DNA from: Deltaproteobacteria bacterium
GTDB lineage: Bacteria > Desulfobacterota > Desulfomonilia > UBA1062
Assembly: GCA_018434685.1 (NCBI GenBank)
Contig: JAHDOV010000015.1
Span: forward strand, 1 to 64,000
Reading direction: 5' to 3'
DNA: 64,000 bases
Below the pieces are notes generated by a model. That model was not told where the DNA came from, did not search any database, and worked only from the letters and a program-made list of their open reading frames with translations. Positions 22,923-31,511 of the stretch are shown piece by piece (position 1 is the first letter of the stretch; each line of letters opens with the position of its first letter). Position numbers and translations under genes: made by a program.

Positions 22923-23780
22923 ATGGGACACGATGTAACGCCAAAGATTCTGTCGCAGGATATCGGTGATGTCGACCTTTCCTACCTCCTCTACGAAGGA
23001 GACGGCCCTACGCTGATCCTGATGCACGCCACCGGGTTCCTTCCCTGGCTGTGGCACCCGATTGCCCGGGAGCTCGCACCCTCCTGGCGCATCATTGCCC
23101 CGTATTTCTGCGACCACCGCGAAACAGACCCGGAAAAGGGCGGCCTCAACTGGATGACCATTGCAGAAGACCTGGCAACATTCTGCGAAAGGCTCGGCAT
23201 CAAAGATGCCGCGCTCGTGGGCCACTCCATGGGTGCAACGGTCCTGACCCTTTCCCATGCCGCCTACGGGCTCGATGCACGGGGCATTATCATGATCGAG
23301 CCGATCTTCCTGCCCCAGGATTTCTACAAGATACAGCTCAAGGTGGAAGAGCACCCCCTTGCCTCCAAATCCATCAGGAGGAGGGATTCCTGGAACGACG
23401 AGCAGGAGGCCCTGAATTACCTCAGGACAAAGAAACTCTTCATGGACTGGGACCAGGAGATGCTGGAACTCTATGTGAGGTACGGCATGCGCCCGGGCGA
23501 AGACGGCGGCCTCACCCTTGCCTGCTCGCCCAAGCGGGAGGCCTCGCTGTTCATGGGCGGCATGCACTTCGACCCGTGGCCGCTCCTGCCCAGGGTGAGC
23601 TGCCCGGCGCTGGTCATCGAGGGCGAAGAAAGCGAGAACAGGGCCTACATCGACCTGAAGACCGCCACGGCAACCATGCCCCACGGGACCTACCGCATGG
23701 TCGCAGGGGCCGGCCACCTCATCCCCATGGAGAAGCCGCAGGAAATCACCGGGATCATCAAGGGGTTTTTTGATAAATAA
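22923..23780 (+). CDS. Alpha/beta-fold hydrolase
   Basis: A 285-residue cytoplasmic hydrolase. The nucleophile elbow is GHSMGA with Ser102. The oxyanion region is LMHATGF near 33-39, and the catalytic His is likely in VAGAGHLIPMEKP near 260. AAAGGAGC precedes the ATG. The substrate is unknown; similar proteins are esterases or epoxide/haloalkane-type hydrolases. It is monocistronic, with a hairpin and promoter before it and a REP pair after. Confidence 0.88.
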   Translation: MGHDVTPKILSQDIGDVDLSYLLYEGDGPTLILMHATGFLPWLWHPIARELAPSWRIIAPYFCDHRETDPEKGGLNWMTIAEDLATFCERLGIKDAALVGHSMGATVLTLSHAAYGLDARGIIMIEPIFLPQDFYKIQLKVEEHPLASKSIRRRDSWNDEQEALNYLRTKKLFMDWDQEMLELYVRYGMRPGEDGGLTLACSPKREASLFMGGMHFDPWPLLPRVSCPALVIEGEESENRAYIDLKTATATMPHGTYRMVAGAGHLIPMEKPQEITGIIKGFFDK

Positions 23781-24136
23781 TCCAGGGGGGTTCGTGAAGC
23801 TGGGGGAATAGGCACTGGACACTAGGCGCTGGGCAAAAGACAATTCAGTAAGGCAGGGGGGCTGAATCGAAGAACCTGGATTCAAAGCCTGCGAGACAAT
23901 GACGGTTAGAATTCTGAACTGACAAACCCTGTAGGAGCCGGTTCAGCGGCGACCACGTCCTACTCCCAAACACGGGCCGTGCCCGGTCGCGGCTGAAGCC
24001 GCTCCTACATCGGCAATCTTGTCCGAGGCATAATGGGGGTTAAGTTTTAGTTTTTGGTTTTAAGTGTTAGGTTTAAGGTCTTATACCTTACACCTTGCAC
24101 CTCATACCCTGCACCTTGTACCTTGCACCTTCTTCA
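23781..24136. other. Intergenic with REP pair and minisatellite-like tract
   Basis: Holds the GGCACTGGACACTAGGCGCT-type motif shared with 17536-17560, the inverted REP pair described separately, and a pyrimidine-rich tract of degenerate ~10-bp units (ACCTTGCACC-like) at about 24080-24131 next to the cysteine desulfurase 3' end. No gene was recognised. Confidence 0.6.
23931..24008. repeat. BIME-like inverted REP pair (GTAGGAG...GCGACC)
   Basis: GTAGGAGCCGGTTCAGCGGC (23931-23950, continuing GACC) and an inverse copy, GGTCGCGGCTGAAGCCGCTC then CTAC (23985-24008), flank a 30-bp centre. The core is the same as the GTAGGAGCGGCTTCAGCCGCGACC class of REP elements known from pseudomonads and other proteobacteria. 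Such elements are spread by REP-associated tyrosine transposases; none is encoded in this window. Confidence 0.85.
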
Positions 24137-25276
24137 CTAGCTCCTCAGTTCTCTCACCGTCTTCACGATCACGTCGATTGCCCGTTCGATCTCGTCTTGG
24201 GTGGTGAACCTGCCGGTGCTCAGGCGGATGGTGCTCTTGGCCCATTCGAGCGGCACAGCCATGGCCTCCAGCACGTGCGAAATCTTGACACTGCCGGAAT
24301 GACAGGCAGCGCCTGCCGATGCAGCCACGTCGAGACCGATCTCCTCGAGGATCCTGTCGGCCTCAAGGCCTTGAAACGACAGGCTCAGGGTGTTGGGAAG
24401 CCGGTGATCGAGGTCACCGTTGATCCTGACCTGTTCGAGGTTCGCGCAGATACCCTCCTGCAGCCGGTCCCGGAGGTGCTTCATGTGGCTCATGTTCGCA
24501 TCGAGTTTCCTGGAGACGATCTCACACGCCTTGCCGAGGCCGACGATCGCCATGACATTCTCTGTCCCTGCCCTCCTGCCCTGTTCCTGGCCTGCGCCGT
24601 GCATGAAGGTGGCGACGTCGAGGCCGTCCCGAACATACAGCGCCCCGACACCCTTGGGGGCATAGATCTTGTGCCCTGCCACGGTCAGGAGATCCACCCC
24701 AAGGTCCTGCACATCCACGGGGATCTTGCCGATCGACTGGGCGGCATCGGTATGCATGGCGATGCCGTAGTTCCGGGCAACAGAGGCGATCTCCCTGATG
24801 GGCTGCACAGTGCCGACCTCGTTGTTTGCATGCATGACGGAGATGAGGATCGTGGAGGGACATATTGCCTTTTCCACGTCGGCAATATCCACAATGCCGT
24901 TGCTGCCGACCGGCAGAATGGTCGTCTCGAAGCCGTAGTGGGCGAGGTACATGCAGACCTCGAGCACTGCCGGATGTTCGATGGACGAGATGATGATATG
25001 GCCGCCCTGCTCTCTCTTGGCCCGGGCGATCCCCTTGATAGCATGGTTGTTGGACTCGGTGGCGCAGCTGGTGAACAGGATCTCGGAGGGACTGCAGCCC
25101 AGGAGTGCTGCAACCCTGGCTCTCGCCTTCTCCACGGCCCTCTTCGGTGCAATTCCATACCAGTGGGTGCTGGAAGGATTGCCGAACTCTGTTTCCAGAG
25201 ACTCACGCATGGCCAGAACGACCTCAGGGTCGTGCGGCGTGGTCGCATTATAGTCCAGATAGATTGGTCGAGTCAT
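24137..25276 (-). CDS. Cysteine desulfurase (NifS/IscS family), copy 1
   Basis: A 379-residue pyridoxal-phosphate enzyme that takes sulfur from cysteine as a persulfide, giving alanine. PLP Lys203 lies in TVAGHKIYAPKG, the H of SSIEHPAV near 101 stacks on PLP, and the active Cys325 lies in ASAGAACHSGS. The ATG at 25276 gives the usual N-terminus (YLDYNATTPHDP); an upstream in-frame start at 25321 adds 15 unsupported residues. It is separate from the IscU gene, unlike copy 2, so it may serve tRNA thiolation or another sulfur acceptor. This role is inferred. Confidence 0.92.
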   Translation of the reverse strand: MTRPIYLDYNATTPHDPEVVLAMRESLETEFGNPSSTHWYGIAPKRAVEKARARVAALLGCSPSEILFTSCATESNNHAIKGIARAKREQGGHIIISSIEHPAVLEVCMYLAHYGFETTILPVGSNGIVDIADVEKAICPSTILISVMHANNEVGTVQPIREIASVARNYGIAMHTDAAQSIGKIPVDVQDLGVDLLTVAGHKIYAPKGVGALYVRDGLDVATFMHGAGQEQGRRAGTENVMAIVGLGKACEIVSRKLDANMSHMKHLRDRLQEGICANLEQVRINGDLDHRLPNTLSLSFQGLEADRILEEIGLDVAASAGAACHSGSVKISHVLEAMAVPLEWAKSTIRLSTGRFTTQDEIERAIDVIVKTVRELRS

Positions 25277-25538
25277 AGATCTTGGGTCTCCCTCATGGTC
25301 ATTACAACTATTTTCCGGCAATTCCCATTGCCTTACAATAAGAAATAAGCATACCCCCTTATCGTGTCAAATGACAACCCCCATCGACTGTTCGAAACAC
25401 GCTGCATTCTCCTGAGGGCTCATCAGTCGCCGGAGATCCTGATATGCCGGCCCGGAGCATTATCATTTGACAATCCGCCCGGATGCATGATTACTTTGGT
25501 GTGAGAGAATCATTATCAAAAACGACCACCGGGGGCTT

Positions 25539-26003
25539 ATGATTGACCGTCTCAAGAGATTTTTCGGCCTGGAACCGGACGAAGGGCCGGATGCAGCTGG
25601 GGCAACCCCTTTCCATGACATCCATGTGGCAACCTGTGCGCTGCTCCTGGAGATAGCACATATCGACGGTGAATTCAGCGAGGCGGAACAGGAAATCATC
25701 ATGAACACCCTGACGGGCGGACTGGGTGTTACCGAAGAAGACTCCCTTGCCCTCATGGATGCCGCCCGGGAAGAGATCAAGAAGAGCATTGACCTGTGGC
25801 ACTTCACGAATCTCATCAACGAGCGCTACACCCAGGAGGAAAAGGTCCGCATCATGGAGACCGTCTGGAAGGTCATCTATGCCGACGGCCTGCTGGAGAA
25901 ACACGAGGATTACCTGGTACACTCCCTGGCAAAGCTGCTCCGCCTCAGTCACAGGCAGCTCATAGATGCCAAGCTCAAGGCAAAGGAATCGGCTGCTCAA
26001 TGA
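25539..26003 (+). CDS. TerB-like tellurite-resistance family protein
   Basis: A 154-residue helical cytoplasmic protein. The segment FHDIHVATCALLLEIAHIDG followed by EFSEAEQEIIMNTL (about 26-60) is the TerB pattern, with the acidic DGEF...E residues that may bind metal. A second set, IYADGLLEKHEDYLVHSLAKLL, lies near 115-136. Only the TerB-like domain is present and no other ter genes are nearby, so a tellurite role should not be assumed. It is followed by dinB on the same strand. Confidence 0.85.
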   Translation: MIDRLKRFFGLEPDEGPDAAGATPFHDIHVATCALLLEIAHIDGEFSEAEQEIIMNTLTGGLGVTEEDSLALMDAAREEIKKSIDLWHFTNLINERYTQEEKVRIMETVWKVIYADGLLEKHEDYLVHSLAKLLRLSHRQLIDAKLKAKESAAQ

Positions 26004-26137
26004 GAGGCCATCGAGCCTGTCCTGCCTTCAGAGACAGCTGCGGATAAAAATCCCTGCCAGTTGCCTGTGATGAACCATCCGGCTACAGAATGCTTCAGGG
26101 GGCCGCAATCCGTTTACCACAAGATCAGGTGCTGAGC

Positions 26138-27232
26138 ATGCAGGGCTTGCGAAAGATTATCCACATCGACATGGATGCGTTCTACGCATCGGTGGAACAG
26201 CGTGACAACCCACAGCTGCGGGGCAGACCGGTCATCGTGGGCGGAGACCCGGACAGGAGGGGGGTTGTTGCCGCCTGCTCGTATGAGGCACGGAAATCCG
26301 GGATACACTCTGCCATGTCTTCTGTGCGCGCCCGCATACTCTGCCCTGAAGCGGTGTTCCTCTATCCCCGGTTCGAGGCATACCGGGCAGTCTCTGCCCA
26401 GATCATGGAGATCTTTCTCGAGTATACCGACCTGGTGGAGCCGCTCTCCCTGGACGAGGCCTTTCTCGATGTAACCGAGAACAAGAAGGGGATCGGCTCG
26501 GCAACGCAGATTGCCCTGGAGATCAAGGACGCGATCTTCAAGAGGACCTCTCTTACGGCCTCTGCCGGTGTATCGTACAACAAGTTCCTCGCAAAGGTTG
26601 CCTCGGCCTATCGCAAACCCGACGGCATCACCGTGGTTCCACCCCAGAAGGCCCAGCTGTTTATCGAGGGGCTGCCCATCGGAAAGTTCTTCGGCGTAGG
26701 CAAGGTCACCGAGAAGAAGATGCGCGAGCTCGGCATATCCTCGGGCGCCGATCTCAAGAAACTCTCGAAGGATGACTTGGTGAAGGTCTTCGGCAAATAT
26801 GGAGAATACTTCCACAGCATTGCCCACGGGGTGGACAACAGGCCGGTCTCGCCTGAGCGGGTGAGGAAATCCCTCGGACAGGAGATCACCCTCGAGGAGG
26901 ATATCGACGATTTGGGACAGATGCTGGAGATTCTCGACCGGCTCGCGCATGCAGTGGAACAGATGCTCAAGAGGCGAGACCTCGAGGGCAGGACCATCAC
27001 CCTCAAGATGAAATACCACGATCTCCAGAGCATCACCAGGAGCGTAACCATCCGGGAGCGGACCAACCAGTCGGAGGTGATCATGAAACACGTGAGGTCA
27101 CTCATCAGCGGGACAGATGCCGGAAACAGGAAGGTGCGGCTGCTGGGAATCACCCTCTCCAACTTCCAGCCCGACGAGGTCAGGGTAAAAAAACAGGACA
27201 GGCAGCTCATCCTGCCCATCTTCGAGGAATAA
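26138..27232 (+). CDS. dinB: DNA polymerase IV (Y-family translesion polymerase)
   Basis: A 364-residue error-prone polymerase. Catalytic acidic residues are visible in IIHIDMDAFYASVE near the N-terminus and in SLDEAFLDV near 103. The palm/finger segment VVAACSYEARKSGI and a helix-hairpin-helix region (GIGKFFGVGKVTEKKM-like, near 185) follow, then the little-finger domain. The C-terminus ends RQLILPIFEE and has no clear beta-clamp motif beyond the QLILPIF stretch, which itself resembles one. The ATG at 26138 gives the usual N-terminus; the frame extends to 26090. No LexA box was recognised upstream. Confidence 0.93.
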   Translation: MQGLRKIIHIDMDAFYASVEQRDNPQLRGRPVIVGGDPDRRGVVAACSYEARKSGIHSAMSSVRARILCPEAVFLYPRFEAYRAVSAQIMEIFLEYTDLVEPLSLDEAFLDVTENKKGIGSATQIALEIKDAIFKRTSLTASAGVSYNKFLAKVASAYRKPDGITVVPPQKAQLFIEGLPIGKFFGVGKVTEKKMRELGISSGADLKKLSKDDLVKVFGKYGEYFHSIAHGVDNRPVSPERVRKSLGQEITLEEDIDDLGQMLEILDRLAHAVEQMLKRRDLEGRTITLKMKYHDLQSITRSVTIRERTNQSEVIMKHVRSLISGTDAGNRKVRLLGITLSNFQPDEVRVKKQDRQLILPIFEE

Positions 27233-27244
27233 GCTCCCCGGTCC

Positions 27245-28396
27245 CTACGCCTGGACGCTCGATATGCCCCGGAGTTTTTCGATGGTTTCCCGCACGGCCT
27301 CGATGGTGCGCTCCACGTCCTCCCGGCTGTTCTCCCGGCCCAGAGAAAACCGTATGGCCGACTGGGCCTGCATATGGCTCAGCCCCATGGCGCTCAGGAC
27401 GTGGGACGGCTGGGGCGAGCCCGTAGCGCAGGCAGACCCGGTCGAGGCACAGATTCCCCTGAGATCCAGGTGGAGGAGGATGGATTCCCCATCCACCGAT
27501 GCGAAGCTGATGCTGGAGGTATTGGGCACCCGGGGGGCATCACTGCCGTTTATCTGCACGTTTTCAATCTTCTCCCTGATAGCCGTTTCCAGAAGGTCTC
27601 TGAGCTTTGCGACGCGCACGGATTCCTCACCGAGATGCTGCACGGCAGTTTCGGCGGCCTGTGCAAACCCAACGATGGCAGGTATATTCTCGGTTCCGGC
27701 CCTTATTCCGCGCTCGTGTTTTCCGCCGGTTATCACCGGGGCGATAGTTGTGCCCTTCCTGATATACAGCGCCCCGACCCCCTTGGGTCCGTAGACCTTG
27801 TGCGCCGATATGGTCAGGAGATCCACGCCGAGTTCGTCTACCTTCACCGGGATCTTGCCGAATGCCTGGACTGCATCCGTATGGAAGACAATGCCCCTTT
27901 CCCTCGCCACGGCGCTGATGGCTTCTATGGGCTGAATGACGCCGGTCTCGTTGTTCGCCGTCATGATGCTGATGAGCACGGTGCGGGGCGTGATGCTCTT
28001 CCTGACATCGTCGGGCGACACCCTGCCAAGGGAATCCACCGGAAGACGGGTGATGGTGAAACCCTGCTGTTCGAGGTCGTCGCAGGTCTTCATGACTGCA
28101 TGGTGCTCGATGGAAGACGTGATGACATGGCGGCCCTCACCCTTAAATGACCGGCACACCCCCCTGATGGCGAGGTTGTCCGACTCCGTACCCGAGCCGG
28201 TGAAGACGATCTCCTGCGGTGCAGCGCCGATGCACCGGGCAACCTTCTCCCGGGAGGCTTCCAGGGCGGCACGGGCAGTGCGGGCGGGCCTGTAGAAGCT
28301 CGATGCATTGCCGAAAGAGTCCTGGAAGAACGGCATCATCGCCCTGAGGACCTCAGGAGACACGGGCGTTGTGGCATTGTGATCAAGATAAATCAT
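27245..28396 (-). CDS. nifS: Cysteine desulfurase (NifS/IscS family), copy 2, with IscU
   Basis: A 383-residue PLP enzyme supplying sulfur for iron-sulfur clusters. PLP Lys200 is in TISAHKVYGPKG, His98/99 in SSIEHHAV, and active Cys323 in STGSACATGS. The gene starts inside the 3' end of the IscU gene (14-bp overlap), a clear coupled pair. It is convergent with dinB, with only 12 bp between the stop codons. It differs enough from copy 1 to be an older paralog rather than a recent duplicate. Confidence 0.93.
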   Translation of the reverse strand: MIYLDHNATTPVSPEVLRAMMPFFQDSFGNASSFYRPARTARAALEASREKVARCIGAAPQEIVFTGSGTESDNLAIRGVCRSFKGEGRHVITSSIEHHAVMKTCDDLEQQGFTITRLPVDSLGRVSPDDVRKSITPRTVLISIMTANNETGVIQPIEAISAVARERGIVFHTDAVQAFGKIPVKVDELGVDLLTISAHKVYGPKGVGALYIRKGTTIAPVITGGKHERGIRAGTENIPAIVGFAQAAETAVQHLGEESVRVAKLRDLLETAIREKIENVQINGSDAPRVPNTSSISFASVDGESILLHLDLRGICASTGSACATGSPQPSHVLSAMGLSHMQAQSAIRFSLGRENSREDVERTIEAVRETIEKLRGISSVQA

Positions 28397-28877
28397 CGGT
28401 TTCTTCCGTGTGCTGCATCATCTTCTTGAGCTGGTAATCGTTGATGGCCTTCTGAAGCGCATTGATGCCCAGCAGAGAGCAGTGCTTCTTGTCTTCGGGA
28501 ATGCCGCCCAGGGCCTCGATGACATCGTCATCAGTCAGCACTGCGGCTTCTTCCAGGGTTTTGCCGAGAGCGAGCGTAGTGGCCATGCTGCTCGTTGCGA
28601 TTGCACCCGGGCAGCCGAAAGACTTAAAGCGGATATCCACTATCCTGTCAGAGGCCACCCTGATCCAGAGTTTCATCTCGTCGCCGCAGGACGGATCACC
28701 CACCAGGGCATACCCGCTCGCTTCATCGGCCGGCATTTCGCCGACATTGCGCGGATTCATGAAGTGGTCCACAACCAGGTCATTATAGAACAGTACCGGC
28801 CCCTGGGCCGGTTGGGTCTCCTGGTCTTCATCTGAAGGGTCGTCGTATAATTCCGTGTCCGGTTTCTTCTCGTTCAT
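28383..28877 (-). CDS. iscU: Iron-sulfur cluster scaffold protein (IscU/NifU N-terminal type)
   Basis: A 164-residue scaffold on which [2Fe-2S]/[4Fe-4S] clusters are built. The three conserved Cys are C64 (GDPSCGDEM, with the adjacent Asp), C89 (SFGCPGAI) and C133 (KKHCSLLG). The IscU body starts near residue 31 (YNDLVVDHFMNPRNVG). A ~30-residue acidic N-terminal extension (DPSDEDQETQ) is unusual. The partner desulfurase gene overlaps its 3' end. Confidence 0.92.
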   Translation of the reverse strand: MNEKKPDTELYDDPSDEDQETQPAQGPVLFYNDLVVDHFMNPRNVGEMPADEASGYALVGDPSCGDEMKLWIRVASDRIVDIRFKSFGCPGAIATSSMATTLALGKTLEEAAVLTDDDVIEALGGIPEDKKHCSLLGINALQKAINDYQLKKMMQHTEETDDLS

Positions 28878-29106
28878 CGCTGTCTACCTCTGGTCACGGG
28901 CACCGGAATCTCGTGGCGTCATTATGCCGGACCCGGTTCCCGATGTTTTTTCCTGGGAGAAAACCTATGACAAATAGAACCTTCGTGCAAGGGGTATTAC
29001 GTTATTGTATGAACAACAGGCGCCCGGTTGCCCGACGCTGCACTGAAAATGGTCCGGGGAGAGGCTGCTAAAGGCATACTCGGGATTGTGTTCGAGGTAT
29101 TGCGGG

Positions 29107-29544
29107 CTAGAAACGCTTCTTTTTCCGATTCTGCCATTCCTTGGGAAAGATGCTGATGCCATCGTCGTTCTCTTCGCAGAGCTCCTTCCACAGGGACACA
29201 TCGGAGACCTTCGTGATAATAACGGCAAGCTGCAGTGTCTTGGGGTCGATCCTTGCCACCTCGCCCCAGATGTTCAGGTCGTGATAATCAAAACGTACCT
29301 CGATGGGTCTGCCCACGAGTCTCTGCGCCGTTGCAGGGGTGAAACTCATACTGGCAGACATGGGAGACCCTACGATCGTCAGGTTCAGCCCGCCGATGCT
29401 GATGTCCTTCGTGTCGACAATACCAAGAATCTCCTGGATATTGTTCATGATCTTGATGGAAGTGGTGCTGTACAGATTGATCTTGATCGTGGCATTCAGG
29501 CTGAGCTTGACTCGGCCATGCTTTCTCCGGTTATCTTCTGACAT
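29107..29544 (-). CDS. PilZ domain protein 1
   Basis: A 145-residue protein with the c-di-GMP-binding signature: RRKHGR near residues 6-11 and DISIGGLNL near 46-54, matching the RxxxR and (D/N)xSxxG pattern. The N-terminus lies at once before the first motif, so it is a single-domain PilZ receptor with a long strand insert. A basic C-terminal tail (RKKKRF) is present. It is encoded divergently from another PilZ gene at 29739. Its effector target is not evident. Confidence 0.82.
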   Translation of the reverse strand: MSEDNRRKHGRVKLSLNATIKINLYSTTSIKIMNNIQEILGIVDTKDISIGGLNLTIVGSPMSASMSFTPATAQRLVGRPIEVRFDYHDLNIWGEVARIDPKTLQLAVIITKVSDVSLWKELCEENDDGISIFPKEWQNRKKKRF

Positions 29545-29738
29545 ATGTCACCTTTCGACCTGCACGCACTAAAACTTTATGGGAGAAATAAAAACCCGCA
29601 ATTGATCCGTTTGGCTGAACTCACACCCGGATCCGCAGTACTTTAAGGCCGATTATCGACATATTGCACTGCATCTTTTGATAAGATGGTCAATTAGTGC
29701 TTTCCATATCCTGAAATATGTGCTTATCAAGAAACAAC

Positions 29739-30071
29739 ATGTCAGAGAATAATGAAGAAAAAAGAAGGCATAAAAGAAAAAATGTAAAAATCGTGGCCTT
29801 GCTCAAGATGGGCGTCTACCTGAGCGGCCGCGGCTATGCCAAGGATATCAGTTTAAGTGGCATGTGCCTGGTATCCCCGAACATGTTCAAATTCATAAAA
29901 CCTGCGCAAGTCCAGGAATATATCGGCACTCCATTGAAAGTGATGTTTCCTTCCCACTCACTGACCGTCAACGCTTCTGTCGTGCGGATCGATACGAAAA
30001 AAGGGGAAGGCGCGCTGAGTGTCCTGAACACCTCGGATGATGCCGTGTGGCAGAAAATCTGCTTAGAGTAG
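29739..30071 (+). CDS. PilZ domain protein 2
   Basis: About 110 residues. RRHKRKN near 9-15 and KDISLSGMCL near 36-45 are the two c-di-GMP-contact motifs. It has a similar layout to the divergent PilZ gene at 29107-29544, including the ending with a Trp (VWQKICLE versus LWKELCEE), so the two look like old paralogs. The ATG at 29739 was chosen to match the paralog; the frame extends to 29718. Confidence 0.8.
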   Translation: MSENNEEKRRHKRKNVKIVALLKMGVYLSGRGYAKDISLSGMCLVSPNMFKFIKPAQVQEYIGTPLKVMFPSHSLTVNASVVRIDTKKGEGALSVLNTSDDAVWQKICLE

Positions 30072-30123
30072 TTCGCGTTACCGGGGCATTGCCCGGAACC
30101 CATCACTTCGGTCACAGAGTCAG

Positions 30124-30519
30124 CTACGGGTACTGCCGGTACTCGATGTGCTGGTTGCGGGCCCACTCGTCGAGTTTTTTCATGACTGCCTTCTTCAGGT
30201 ACGCGCGGGTGGGTGGAAAGAGGAGCAGGATCCCCGCGACATCCGTGATGAACCCGGGTGTCAAAAGGACGATGCCGGCTATGAAGATGAGGAGTGCGTC
30301 GACAAGGTCTCCCGAGGGCATCACGCCCTGCTGCAGGCTCTCCCTGACCCTGAACATGGTCTGCATGCCCTGTATGCGGGCGAGGTATGCCCCGGAAAAG
30401 CCGGTCAGGATAACGAGCAGGACCGTGTTCATCGCCCCGATATACCCGCCCACCGTGATGAGCAGGTAGATCTCGGCTACCGGTATCAGGGTAAATGCAA
30501 GAAAGAGTTTCAAGAACAT
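30124..30519 (-). CDS. fxsA: FxsA-family membrane protein
   Basis: A 131-residue inner-membrane protein with the FxsA pattern: LFLAFTLIPVAEIYLLITVG at the N-terminus, ILTGFSGAYLARIQG near 40, and LLIFIAGIVLLTPGFITDV near 80. It has about three or four helices and a basic soluble tail. In E. coli FxsA overproduction relieves F-plasmid exclusion of phage T7; the normal role is unclear. The frame runs to 30801, but the extra 94 residues overlap the RNase H gene and lack FxsA character. Confidence 0.88.
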   Translation of the reverse strand: MFLKLFLAFTLIPVAEIYLLITVGGYIGAMNTVLLVILTGFSGAYLARIQGMQTMFRVRESLQQGVMPSGDLVDALLIFIAGIVLLTPGFITDVAGILLLFPPTRAYLKKAVMKKLDEWARNQHIEYRQYP

Positions 30520-30670
30520 ACTGCGCTGGTGCTCCTGTGTTTTTTTCCCATCACTATGGCTGCCGGGCATGCCGGTGTCAAGGAAGAACCGGCAGAGTGT
30601 ACATGGCTGCTCCGGGTGACCGACAATGCCCTGAATCCGGGAGGCCTGCACGGACGGGCCGGCACGGTAT

Positions 30671-31435
30671 CTACTGGAAGAGGCCCTCCATGGAAATCTT
30701 TGTCTCGCCTTTTTCGTATGCGCGGTCAGGGGGAAGGTCTCTTGCCCGGGCAGCGTTCGTTGCGAGCTCATCGCACCGCTCGTTCTCGGCATGGCCTGCA
30801 TGCCCCTTCACCCAGACAAACTGCACATCTCGGCTCGTTGTCAGGTCAAGGAGCTCGGCCCACAGGTCTATATTTTCAGCAGGGTGGCTCTTGTCCCTCA
30901 TCCAGTTGTTCCGCTGCCATTTCCTCGCCCAGCCCTTCGTGATGCCGTTGACCAGGTACCGGGAATCGGTGGTGACGGTAACCTGTGCGGGATCTCCCGT
31001 CGTGAGGGCCTTGAGCCCCACTATGCACGCCATGAGTTCCATCCGGTTGTTCGTGGTGAACCGGTATCCGCCGGAGAGCTCATCGCGGACATCTCCCCGC
31101 ACCATGACGACCCCGTAGCCTCCCGGACCGGGATTATTGATACACCCTCCGTCGGTATAGATGAGGGTCCGGGATGCATCGGGGGTCAGCTCGCTCCTGG
31201 TGTCGTTTGCAGGGTTTCGTCCGGGGGAGCGCTGCTCCTTCGTGCCGGTTCGCGGGGTCTGCCCGGAATTCGCGAGATATTTCCGGGCCTCCTCCAGGGT
31301 CTCAAAACCCTTGAACCGTGCTCCGGGGAAGGCATGCACCTGTTCCTCGGCACCGCCTCTGCCAAACCAGGAGTGGTAAATCCCCGGAGTGCGCCCTGCC
31401 TTCACGGCATAGTATTTTTTCTTGCTCTGTGTCAT
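30671..31435 (-). CDS. rnhA: Ribonuclease HI with N-terminal hybrid-binding domain
   Basis: A 254-residue enzyme that cuts the RNA strand of RNA-DNA hybrids. An N-terminal RHBD/viroplasmin-like domain (about 7-55, YYAVKAGRTPGIYHSW) is joined by a polar linker to the RNase H domain (about 90-235). The catalytic set is D95 (YTDGG), E133 (NNRMEL), D157 (TTDSRYL) and D222 (NERCDELA). This architecture is more often seen in eukaryotic RNase H1 and some bacteria than in the short E. coli enzyme. The C-terminal tail (KISMEGLFQ) could be a clamp-binding motif (inferred). Confidence 0.92.
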   Translation of the reverse strand: MTQSKKKYYAVKAGRTPGIYHSWFGRGGAEEQVHAFPGARFKGFETLEEARKYLANSGQTPRTGTKEQRSPGRNPANDTRSELTPDASRTLIYTDGGCINNPGPGGYGVVMVRGDVRDELSGGYRFTTNNRMELMACIVGLKALTTGDPAQVTVTTDSRYLVNGITKGWARKWQRNNWMRDKSHPAENIDLWAELLDLTTSRDVQFVWVKGHAGHAENERCDELATNAARARDLPPDRAYEKGETKISMEGLFQ

Positions 31436-31511
31436 AGCTTATCTTCAGTTCGTATAGCCTCAAAAGCGAGACACCCGGTGGTCCGGGAACGGTCTCCCGG
31501 CGCAGGCACCC

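Noticed and set aside
24095-25348. Long plus-strand open frame (417 codons)
   Set aside because: It is antisense to a clear cysteine desulfurase gene and has no domain character; the openness comes from the codon bias of the real gene.
25539-26003. Tellurite-resistance operon
   Set aside because: Only a TerB-like domain protein is present; no other ter genes are nearby, so a resistance role is not supported.
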